Positions 20,735 to 27,250 of a DNA stretch of 27,834 bases are shown piece after piece. Every line of letters starts with the position of its first letter. The stretch's first letter is position 1. Made by a program: the position numbers and the translations under genes. This DNA comes from Candidatus Moraniibacteriota bacterium (lineage in GTDB: Bacteria > Patescibacteriota > Minisyncoccia > JAHIHE01 > JAGLIN01). The stretch covers positions 1 through 27,834 of the forward strand of contig DAOWHY010000016.1 in NCBI GenBank assembly GCA_030641185.1, read 5' to 3'. The notes under the pieces are model-generated. The model was given only the letters and a program-made list of their open reading frames with translations. It did no database searches and had not been told where the DNA came from.

Positions 20735-21094
20735 TTATGCTGTTAGAATCTGAGTAACAACAATAACCATAGCGTAAGCAAGACCAGCGACAACCATACC
20801 TATTATACCGTAAGAGATAGTCTTTTTAGCACTAGCAACAGCATCTTCGTTTCCTCCGGCAGTAAGATATTGAACACCTCCCCAGATAATTACTAGAGTA
20901 GCAATAATAGCAATGAAACCGAGAATGTAATTGGTAATGTTCATAACTGCTGCTTCTATATCATCTGGAACATTATCTGGCGGATTTTCATATCCCCATC
21001 CCTCTGATGGATCAGCGCTGGCAACGGAAGCAGAAAGAGCAAAAGCGTAAACGAGCAGTGAAGAGATTGACAACTTCTTCATTAAATTTTTCAT
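20735..21094 (-). CDS. type IV secretion pilin-like protein 1 (VirB2/TrbC-like)
   Basis: 119 aa. A signal peptide (KKLSISSLLVYAFALSASVASA, cut probable after ASA) is followed by a short loop with ENPPDNVPDDIEAAV and two membrane helices (ITNYILGFIAIIATLVIIW, GIIGMVVAGLAYAMVIVVT). Between them lies the array's shared motif WGGVQYLTAGGNEDAVASAK. ATG 21094 is chosen because GGGGGTG at 21101-21107 is then a proper Shine-Dalgarno; GTG 21103 would fall inside it. These pilins are common in Patescibacteria and are thought to form surface filaments or secretion pores. It is last of four tandem paralogues and probably cotranscribed with them. Confidence 0.85.
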   Translation of the reverse strand: MKNLMKKLSISSLLVYAFALSASVASADPSEGWGYENPPDNVPDDIEAAVMNITNYILGFIAIIATLVIIWGGVQYLTAGGNEDAVASAKKTISYGIIGMVVAGLAYAMVIVVTQILTA

Positions 21095-21163
21095 TTTTTT
21101 CACCCCCTTTCAAATTATTAATTTATTTTTTCTATTTAATTTTGTAGAGTTTTATTATCCTTA

Positions 21164-21577
21164 TTATACAGGTGGAGGTGGAGGTGGGGCAGGAGCTAAT
21201 ACAATAGTTACAATAACATTTACTAACGCGTAAGCTATTCCAGCTATCACCAAACCTATTAAAGCATAGGTAACCACTCGTTTTCCTGTTGTAGCTCTAG
21301 TTTCATCTCCAGCCGATCCTATATACATCACTCCTCCCCAAATTACCATCAAAACCGCAAGCATTGCCACAAATCCGAGAATCCAGTTCGTCAGATTTAG
21401 AACAGCATTATCAAAACTTTCAGGAACACCCGTTGGCGGAGTGCCCATCGCAAAACCCTCAGCAAAAGCATTATTTATAAACAAAAACATTGACGACAAC
21501 ACGGCAAGCACACCAACGATCGCGCTTTTAATGGCGGTTTCTTTTTGATTAATTATTTCCATTGTTTTTTGTGCCAT
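21164..21577 (-). CDS. type IV secretion pilin-like protein 2
   Basis: 137 aa. A polar start (MAQKTMEIINQKETAIK) and a signal segment (AIVGVLAVLSSMFLFINNAFA) are followed by GTPPTGVPESFDNAV, helix 1 (LTNWILGFVAMLAVLMVIW), the WGGVMYIGSAGDETRATTGK motif and helix 2 (YALIGLVIAGIAYALVNVIVTIV). It is distinguished from its paralogues by a C-terminal proline run (APAPPPPPPV). Such a run could be flexible or sticky at the surface. No Shine-Dalgarno is visible. It lies 69 nt upstream of pilin 1. Confidence 0.85.
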   Translation of the reverse strand: MAQKTMEIINQKETAIKSAIVGVLAVLSSMFLFINNAFAEGFAMGTPPTGVPESFDNAVLNLTNWILGFVAMLAVLMVIWGGVMYIGSAGDETRATTGKRVVTYALIGLVIAGIAYALVNVIVTIVLAPAPPPPPPV

Positions 21578-21620
21578 ACTTTTTTGTTAATTTTTAATTA
21601 ATAAAATTTTAAAAAAATTC

Positions 21621-21983
21621 TTAAAGTATTTCGACAACTATAACATTTACAATAGCGTAAGAAACTCCTGCTATAAATACCCCTATCAACGCGTAATAAA
21701 TTATTTTCTTTGACAAATCCGCTTTTTGAACATCCCCGGAAGAAGCGATATAATTCAAACCGCCCCAAACTAATGCCAGCACCGAAACTGCCAAAGTAAA
21801 TTCAAGAAGCCAGTTGGTCAGATTTAATATTCCTACATCAAGATCTTCTATTAAGCTACCGCCTGGATTATCTGGAAGCACCCATCCGTCAGCAGTGGCA
21901 ACGCGAGTTATTATTGTTGACATTGCCAAACAAACAGCAATCGCGCAAAAATTTAAATACTTATTATTCTTTATTATCTTCAT
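21621..21983 (-). CDS. type IV secretion pilin-like protein 3
   Basis: 120 aa. It has a signal segment (YLNFCAIAVCLAMSTIITRVATA) and a mature start DGWVLPDNPGG. Helix 1 is LTNWLLEFTLAVSVLALVW, the shared loop is WGGLNYIASSGDVQKADLSK, and helix 2 is IGVFIAGVSYAIVNVIVVEI. The inter-helix loop resembles pilin 4 most (SSGD-x-QK). It lies 43 nt upstream of pilin 2. A family-3 repeat separates it from pilin 4, which may partly uncouple their expression. Confidence 0.85.
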   Translation of the reverse strand: MKIIKNNKYLNFCAIAVCLAMSTIITRVATADGWVLPDNPGGSLIEDLDVGILNLTNWLLEFTLAVSVLALVWGGLNYIASSGDVQKADLSKKIIYYALIGVFIAGVSYAIVNVIVVEIL

Positions 21984-22022
21984 TACCTATATTATTACAT
22001 TTTTTATTTACGCAGTCAAATT

Positions 22023-22093
22023 TGTCATAGTGAGCTTGTCAAACTATGATAGATTTAGCGCGCTTGCCACCCTTCAACAAGCTCAGGATGACA
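22023..22093. repeat. dispersed repeat family 3 (copy b)
   Basis: TGTCATAGTGAGCTTGTCAAA ... TTCAACAAGCTCAGGATGACA. It lies inside the pilin array, between pilins 4 and 3. Confidence 0.85.
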
Positions 22094-22122
22094 GTTCTTT
22101 TATATTTTGTTTTTTAACATTT

Positions 22123-22512
22123 CTAATGAAAAATCGTATCCAGAATTTTTATAATAGCAAAAGAAGTTCCGGCTACGAAAATTCCGAGCAGAGCATACTT
22201 GACAATTTTTTTGGCGTTTTCCGTTTTTTGCATATCTCCTGAAGAGGAAACATAATAAAGACCTCCATAAATTAACGCCACCACTGAAATTGCGACAGCA
22301 AGTTTCAGAAGTTCGCTAACCGCGGCATCTATCACATCCGGGATTAAACTATCTGGCACACCAGCAGGTAAACAGTTGACAGGATCGTTAAACATATTCT
22401 TGCCGCCTTCATAATCACACTCTGCTCCAGTATAATTAACGAACAATAAAGAAGAAACTACAAAAATACTTAAAACAAATAATGTGGTTTTTTTTAAAGT
22501 TAAGCTTTTCAT
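22123..22512 (-). CDS. type IV secretion pilin-like protein 4
   Basis: 129 aa. It has a signal segment (TTLFVLSIFVVSSLLFVNYTGA) and a longer polar region with two Cys (AECDYEGGKNMF, VNCLPAGVPDSL). These could form a disulphide in the exported part, which the other three lack. Then come helix 1 (LLKLAVAISVVALIYGG), the loop YYVSSSGDMQKTENAKK and helix 2 (YALLGIFVAGTSFAIIKIL). It is the first gene of the array. A possible promoter is at 22522-22550. Confidence 0.85.
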   Translation of the reverse strand: MKSLTLKKTTLFVLSIFVVSSLLFVNYTGAECDYEGGKNMFNDPVNCLPAGVPDSLIPDVIDAAVSELLKLAVAISVVALIYGGLYYVSSSGDMQKTENAKKIVKYALLGIFVAGTSFAIIKILDTIFH

Positions 22513-22521
22513 TTTAGTATC

Positions 22522-22550
22522 TTAATAGAATTTATTTTTTAGGATCTCAA
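22522..22550 (-). promoter_or_regulatory. possible promoter of the pilin array
   Basis: TTGAGA, 17-nt spacer, TATTAA on the minus strand. The start would lie almost at the ATG of pilin 4, implying a nearly leaderless mRNA. Weak evidence. Confidence 0.3.
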
Positions 22551-22603
22551 AAAATGGCTTAAATAGGCAAAGTTTTATAAAAACCTTAAAGGGTAAATAG
22601 ACC

Positions 22604-22978
22604 TTAGACAGCTTTATTTTTGTAATCCTCAATCGCCTTATGTAAAGCATCAGCCGCCAAATTGGAACAGTGCATTTTCATAGGTGGAAGTCCTTCCAGA
22701 CTTTCTGCCACATCTTTGTTGTTAATTTTCATTGCTTCGTCTAAAGTTTTTCCCTTGGCCAAATCTGTGATCATTGAAGAAGTGGCAATTGCCGCCGCGC
22801 ATCCCAGCGTCTCAAATTTTATATCTTTAATTATGTTTTTTTTCTTGTCTGCTTTAATATAAACTTTCATTATATCTCCGCAAACAGGATTTCCCACTTT
22901 TCCAATTCCATCGGCTGATTTAATTTTACCATAATTATGAGGATTTGTAAAATGTTCTATTACTTTTTTAGTATACAT
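22604..22978 (-). CDS. IscU/NifU-type iron-sulfur cluster scaffold
   Basis: 124 aa. ATG 22978 gives MYTKKVIEHFTNPHNYG, matching the family start; the longer TTG start at 22993 is unlikely. The three cluster-binding Cys are C33 (GNPVCGD), C60 (ETLGCAAAIA) and C104 (PPMKMHCSNLA), and the Asp after C33 is present (D35). IscU holds a nascent [2Fe-2S] cluster for transfer to target proteins. No cysteine desulfurase (IscS/SufS) is next to it, so its sulfur donor must be elsewhere. A family-1 repeat arm follows its 5' side. No Shine-Dalgarno is visible. Confidence 0.92.
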   Translation of the reverse strand: MYTKKVIEHFTNPHNYGKIKSADGIGKVGNPVCGDIMKVYIKADKKKNIIKDIKFETLGCAAAIATSSMITDLAKGKTLDEAMKINNKDVAESLEGLPPMKMHCSNLAADALHKAIEDYKNKAV

Positions 22979-23001
22979 ATTTTTAATTTTCAATTTAAAC
23001 C

Positions 23002-23075
23002 TGTCATTGCGAGGAGCCTGAACGAACGCAGTGAGTGAGATGGCAACAAAGCAATCCCGAAACTACACGCAAGAA
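23002..23075. repeat. family 1 repeat, left arm of split copy d
   Basis: TGTCATTGCGAGGAGCC ... GCAATCCCGAAACTACACGC. It is the inverted partner of 23434-23492, but the two arms are about 360 nt apart and enclose a GIY-YIG gene. Confidence 0.8.
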
Positions 23076-23133
23076 TCAAATTATAAAGTTATTTTATTTA
23101 TTTTAAACCCTTAGCTTCCTCGATCAAGTCCTT

Positions 23134-23403
23134 TCATTCTGGATTCATTTTTTCAATAAATTCTATTTTCTTTTTTCTTGATCCCGCTTTTATTTGTTTT
23201 TCTCTGGTGATAGCTATTTTAATATCATTACATACTTCATAATAAACGATCGTGTCTATATTATATTTTGCGGTAAAACTGTTTTTATCAATTTTACTTT
23301 TATGTTGATATTCTCTTCTAAACAAATCGTTAGTTACTCCAACATATACCGTGGCGTGTCTTTTGTTAGTGGCTATATAAATATAATATTGCTTTTCTTT
23401 CAT
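23134..23403 (-). CDS. GIY-YIG nuclease-domain protein, C-terminus cut by UGA
   Basis: 89 aa. GIY-YIG fold: YYIYIATNKRHATVYVGVTN (the GIY and YIG motifs as YIY and YVG), Arg in NDLFRREYQHK, and ITREKQIKAGSRKKKIEFIE. It is a stand-alone single-domain type (UPF0213-like) common in Patescibacteria. It stops at MNPE. In this family the sequence usually continues NPEW-KDL. The frame continues after the UGA as KDLIEEAKGLK to TAA at 23098-23100, so UGA replaces the expected Trp (UGG). The core is intact, so activity may survive. The gene lies exactly between two inverted arms of the family-1 repeat. No good Shine-Dalgarno (AGGAT directly before the ATG). Confidence 0.8.
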   Translation of the reverse strand: MKEKQYYIYIATNKRHATVYVGVTNDLFRREYQHKSKIDKNSFTAKYNIDTIVYYEVCNDIKIAITREKQIKAGSRKKKIEFIEKMNPE

Positions 23404-23433
23404 ATCCTAAACAAAAGTTTTATTGGCTTAGAT

Positions 23434-23492
23434 GCGGGATTGCTTCGTCGCCTTCTCACTTGCTATGCTCGTTCGGGCTCCTCGCAATGACA
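23434..23492. repeat. family 1 repeat, right arm of split copy d
   Basis: GCGGGATTGCTTCGTCG ... CTCCTCGCAATGACA. Inverted relative to 23002-23075. Confidence 0.8.
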
Positions 23493-23500
23493 AGTTGCAT

Positions 23501-24973
23501 TTAATCACCACTCTTTTCATAAACGTTAGCCGTTTTTAAAATCGTTTTTTCATCAAAATGTTTTCCTATAATTTGCATTCCAACAGGCATTTCTACATTT
23601 CCATTTTTTGGTTTGGCAAAACCACAGGGAATGGAAATAGCTGGAACGCCAGCTAAGCTTGCGGCGCTTAAGAAAATGTCTTCCATATATAATTCAAGCG
23701 GATTGTCGCTGTGCTCGCCAATTTTGAAAGCGACATTTGGTGAAGTTGGAATTATTATGACATCAACTTTTTCAAAAGCGTTGTCAAAATCTTTTTTAAT
23801 GAGCGCTCTCGCTTTTTGCGCCTGCAAATAATACGCGTCATAATATCCGCTGCTCAAAGCGTAAGTTCCCAGTATAATTCGCCGTTTTGCTTCACTGCCA
23901 AATCCATTTGCTCTTGATTTTAAATAGACATCCTCTAAACTTTTGACTTTTGAATTTTGACTTTTGACTTCACTGTAGCCGTATTTTATACCATCAAATC
24001 TAGCCAAATTAGAACTTACTTCGGATGGCATGATTATATAATAAGTCGGAACCGCGTATTTTGTGTGAGGCAAGCTGATTTCAACTATTTCCGCTCCCAA
24101 TTTTTCTAATTTTTCAATTGCGTTTTGAACAGCGTTTTTAATTTTGCTATCTAATTCTTCAATAAAATATTCTTTTGGAACGCCTATTTTTAAACCTTCA
24201 ATATTTTCGTTTTTTATAAACTCAAAATAATCATCAACTTTTCGATCAGAAGATGTCGCATCCATCTTGTCTTTTCCCGCTAATTCTTTTAAAAGCAAAG
24301 CGGCGTCAGAAACATTTTTTGCCATTATGCCTGGACAATCGGTTGAAGAAGTCATTGAAATAAGCCCATATCTTGATATTCTTCCGTAAGTCGGTTTTAG
24401 TCCGACAACTCCGCAAAATGCCGCCGGCTGTCTTATGGATCCGCCAGTGTCAGTTCCGATCGAGTAAAAACATTGATCCGATGCAACGGAAGACGCAGAT
24501 CCCCCAGAAGATCCTCCGGGCACTCTTTCTAAATCCCAAGGATTATGAGTTGTAAAAAAATCAGAATTTTCTGTGGAAGATCCGTGCGCGAAAGCGTCAC
24601 AGTTTACTTTTCCAAGCATCACCATTCCGCGATTTTTTAATTTTGATATCAAAGTTGCGTCATAGGGCGGAATGTAATTCTTCAAAATATTGGACGCGGC
24701 CGTGGTCAAAACGTTTTTTGTTAAAATAATATCTTTAATAGAACACGGAATTCCCAGTAATAAATTATCTTTTTCATCGCCAGATTTAATTTTTCGATCC
24801 GCTTTCTCAGCTTGCAGCAATGCGTAATTTTCCGTCACGGTAATAAAAGATTTTATTTTATCATCCGTTTTTTTTATTTCATCCAAACAAGCCGTTGTTA
24901 ATTCAACGGAAGAAAGGTCTCTGTTTTTTAGCCTATCACTGGCTTCGGTTATAGTTAGTTCGTTTAGTCTCAT
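23501..24973 (-). CDS. gatA: Asp-tRNA(Asn)/Glu-tRNA(Gln) amidotransferase subunit A
   Basis: 490 aa. It is the amidase-signature subunit that frees ammonia from Gln for transamidation of mischarged tRNA. The Ser-cisSer-Lys triad is visible: Lys in CSIKDIIL, Ser in GGSSGGSASSVAS, and Ser in TDTGGSIRQPAAF. GLKPTYGRISRYGLISMTSS and the C-terminal PAISIPCGFAKPKNG are also conserved. VKSQNSKVKSLEDV (about residue 336) is a low-complexity insertion like those in LepA. It follows gatC by 59 nt with a perfect inverted repeat between. gatB is not in the window. No Shine-Dalgarno is visible. Confidence 0.96.
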   Translation of the reverse strand: MRLNELTITEASDRLKNRDLSSVELTTACLDEIKKTDDKIKSFITVTENYALLQAEKADRKIKSGDEKDNLLLGIPCSIKDIILTKNVLTTAASNILKNYIPPYDATLISKLKNRGMVMLGKVNCDAFAHGSSTENSDFFTTHNPWDLERVPGGSSGGSASSVASDQCFYSIGTDTGGSIRQPAAFCGVVGLKPTYGRISRYGLISMTSSTDCPGIMAKNVSDAALLLKELAGKDKMDATSSDRKVDDYFEFIKNENIEGLKIGVPKEYFIEELDSKIKNAVQNAIEKLEKLGAEIVEISLPHTKYAVPTYYIIMPSEVSSNLARFDGIKYGYSEVKSQNSKVKSLEDVYLKSRANGFGSEAKRRIILGTYALSSGYYDAYYLQAQKARALIKKDFDNAFEKVDVIIIPTSPNVAFKIGEHSDNPLELYMEDIFLSAASLAGVPAISIPCGFAKPKNGNVEMPVGMQIIGKHFDEKTILKTANVYEKSGD

Positions 24974-24999
24974 AAATTAGTAGTAAGTATTAAGTAGCA

Positions 25000-25030
25000 A
25001 GTATTAAGCACGACGACACTGCTTAATACT
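25000..25030. other. perfect 11-bp inverted repeat between gatC and gatA
   Basis: AGTATTAAGCA and TGCTTAATACT around a 9-nt loop. Next to it TAAGTA/TATTAAG units repeat directly. There is no T-run, so it may stabilise or process the mRNA rather than end it. Confidence 0.65.
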
Positions 25031-25032
25031 AT

Positions 25033-25329
25033 TTACATCACCTGTTTTACTTTAACATACCCGCCCTTCTCCTCTGGAAAATTATTAATTATTTTCTTTC
25101 TGGTATCTTCGTCACAATTATTAGCAACGTCTTCTCTGACAACATTAACCGAGCCAGTGACTTGCGATACTGGCTCAATATCTTTTGTATCTATCTCTTT
25201 TAGTTGTTCAATGTATTCCAAAACAGCTGATAATTCTCCAGAAAATTTTTCTTTTTCTTCTTCAGTCAATCCTATTTTTGCCAATTTAGCAATGCACTCA
25301 ACTTCTTGTAGCGATATTTTATTTCCCAT
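25033..25329 (-). CDS. gatC: Asp-tRNA(Asn)/Glu-tRNA(Gln) amidotransferase subunit C
   Basis: 98 aa. Conserved: ISLQEVECIAKLAKIGLTEEE, KFSGELSAVLEYIEQLKEID, IEPVSQVTGSVNVVREDV and a C-terminal GGYVKVKQVM. GatC wraps around GatA and GatB and stabilises the transamidosome. The ATG at 25329 gives the normal length; the frame is open to 25395 but those residues do not fit the family. It is upstream of gatA in one operon. No Shine-Dalgarno is visible. Confidence 0.92.
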   Translation of the reverse strand: MGNKISLQEVECIAKLAKIGLTEEEKEKFSGELSAVLEYIEQLKEIDTKDIEPVSQVTGSVNVVREDVANNCDEDTRKKIINNFPEEKGGYVKVKQVM

Positions 25330-25448
25330 TTTTAATTTTATTTTTAGCGATGAGTTTATTGATTTAAGCTTAACATAATTACTAAAACCAGACAATACTT
25401 ACTTGACCTGCCTGGCTGTAAATTTATAGGATCTTCAAGTACAAAAAA

Positions 25449-25478
25449 TTGACTAAAGCACACTTATAAGTATATAAT
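25449..25478 (+). promoter_or_regulatory. promoter of the spermidine-synthase-like gene
   Basis: TTGACT, 18-nt spacer, TATAAT, giving a leader of about 41 nt without a Shine-Dalgarno. Confidence 0.75.
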
Positions 25479-25525
25479 AAACAAAAGCGAAAGCATTTTT
25501 TCTAAAAAATTTAACAAAATAAAAT

Positions 25526-27040
25526 ATGCAAGAGATATCAACACGGAAACTTTATCTAATTGTTTTTTCAACCGGAGCTGTTATTATGATTTTAGAGTTA
25601 ATTGGCTCTAGAATTCTGGCTCCAGTTTTAGGTACATCAATTTTTATCTGGACCAGTTTAATAGGAATAATACTCGGCGCGATGAGCTTGGGCTATTTTT
25701 TGGGAGGAAAGTTAGCTGACAAAAATCCAAGTGTTAAAATTTTTTCTCTTATTATTTTTACCTCGGGGCTTCTTGTTTTTTTCATAATTATAATGAAAAC
25801 ATCAGTTCTTGAGCTCAGTGTCTTTTTGGGCATAAAAAATGGAGCAGTTTTTTCAGCTATAGCTCTTTTTGCGTTGCCGGCAGTGTTATTGGGAGCTGTT
25901 TCTCCATATGCCGCAAGAATGGCAATGAAAAAAGTTGAAAGCTCAGGAAGAACTGTAGGAAATTTATACGCCGTTTCTACTTTTGGCAGTATAGTTGGCA
26001 CTTTTTTGGCGGGATTTTATCTGATTCCAAATTTTGGAAGCACCAATATATTATACGCTCTATCATTTTTGTTACTTTTTATTTCTATATTAAGCTATCA
26101 TAGTAAAATTAGAACAATGAAAATGCTTGCGGGCTTTCTTATTCTTTTTGGCTTTTCTTTAATTGTGAGCGCGACAGAAAAGGAAGATTTTATTATAAAC
26201 GAGGACAGTGCTTATAGCCGCATAAGGATTTATGACAGAGAAGATGAAAATGGAAAAATAGCAAGAATAATGGGAGTTGAAAATTTTTCTGACTCTGGAA
26301 TGTTTTTAGATTCCGAAGAGCTGGTTTTTGATTATACAAAATATTATAGATTGGGAGAGGTTTTTAAAAAAGATATAAAGAGAGCCGCTTTATTCGGAGG
26401 GGCGGCCTATTCGGTCCCAAAAGATTTTTTGCGCAGGAATAAAGAAGGGGCAATAGATGTTGTAGAAATTGATCCAAAAACGACAGAACTATCTGAAAAA
26501 TATTTCCGTTTAAATATAAATGACGAGAGATTAAATATTTATCATGAAGATGCTAGAATATTTTTAAATCGGACAGAAAGAGAAAATAAAAATAAATATG
26601 ATGTTGTTTATAATGACGCATTCAGTTCGGCTCATTCAGTTCCTTTTCATTTAACGACAAAAGAGGCTGTTGAAAAGATTTATAATATTCTCAATGATGA
26701 CGGCGTATATATAATGAATTCTATCTCTTCAATTTCAGGTGAAAAATCCAAATTTTTCAGATCAGAATATAAAACAATTAAAGAAAAATTTGAAAATGTA
26801 TTTATATTTCCGATAATGGCCATAGAAAAAAATACAGCAGAAAAACATCAGAATATAATGATCGTGGCGGCAAAACGAGCGGTTAATATTGACGAGATTT
26901 TAGAAAACAATAAGGAAGGAGAAATGGGAGAGTTGCTTGAACATTATTATAAATATGAAATAAAAACTGATGACATAAAAATTTTGACGGACGATTTTGC
27001 TCCAACTGACTACTATGCTTCTAAACTCTGCACATTTTAG
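25526..27040 (+). CDS. membrane-fused spermidine-synthase-like protein
   Basis: 504 aa. The N-terminal half (about residues 1-215) has seven or so membrane helices, with ELIGSRILAPVLGTSIFIWTS and GAMSLGYFLGGKLADKNPSV, typical of the fused MFS-like/spermidine-synthase family. The C-terminal half is a Rossmann methyltransferase-like domain: RAALFGGAAYSVPKDF (SAM/dcSAM loop), DVVEIDPKTTEL (acidic residue), YDVVYNDAFSS and ILTDDFAPTDYY. The canonical GGG-D/E-G loop is altered to GGAAYS, so polyamine synthesis cannot be assumed. No speD or other polyamine gene is nearby. No Shine-Dalgarno is visible. Confidence 0.88.
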   Translation: MQEISTRKLYLIVFSTGAVIMILELIGSRILAPVLGTSIFIWTSLIGIILGAMSLGYFLGGKLADKNPSVKIFSLIIFTSGLLVFFIIIMKTSVLELSVFLGIKNGAVFSAIALFALPAVLLGAVSPYAARMAMKKVESSGRTVGNLYAVSTFGSIVGTFLAGFYLIPNFGSTNILYALSFLLLFISILSYHSKIRTMKMLAGFLILFGFSLIVSATEKEDFIINEDSAYSRIRIYDREDENGKIARIMGVENFSDSGMFLDSEELVFDYTKYYRLGEVFKKDIKRAALFGGAAYSVPKDFLRRNKEGAIDVVEIDPKTTELSEKYFRLNINDERLNIYHEDARIFLNRTERENKNKYDVVYNDAFSSAHSVPFHLTTKEAVEKIYNILNDDGVYIMNSISSISGEKSKFFRSEYKTIKEKFENVFIFPIMAIEKNTAEKHQNIMIVAAKRAVNIDEILENNKEGEMGELLEHYYKYEIKTDDIKILTDDFAPTDYYASKLCTF

Positions 27041-27081
27041 CAAAAACTTGCCATGCTCCAGTCTGGGATGATGCGCAACTA

Positions 27082-27110
27082 TTGACACGACATCTGGTGT
27101 ATGCTAAATT
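27082..27110 (+). promoter_or_regulatory. promoter upstream of the LysM gene
   Basis: TTGACA, 17-nt spacer, TAAATT. The transcript would start near 27117, leaving a leader of over 130 nt. Confidence 0.65.
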
Positions 27111-27161
27111 GTTTTTATTGGAAGTGATGCTATTTTAATATTATTTAGGCTTTTTATTGAT

Positions 27162-27199
27162 TAATCCGCGGAAATAAGTTTTTGCGCCACTGCGGATTA
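27162..27199 (+). promoter_or_regulatory. leader hairpin of the LysM gene
   Basis: TAATCCGC (27162-27169) pairs perfectly with GCGGATTA (27192-27199). No T-run follows, so it is not a classic terminator. It may be a stability or regulatory element. Confidence 0.45.
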
Positions 27200-27250
27200 T
27201 AAAATATAAAGTTTGAAGGGAAAAAAGAAATTAGTATTAACAAAAACAAT

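Noticed and set aside
23098..23136. UGA as a sense codon (Trp or Gly) in this organism
   Set aside because: yraN ends at UGA and the large conserved genes have UGG for Trp and no in-frame UGA, so the standard meaning holds.
7705..23492. CRISPR array from the many similar repeats
   Set aside because: The repeats are long palindromes scattered between genes, not short direct repeats with regular spacers, and no cas gene is present.
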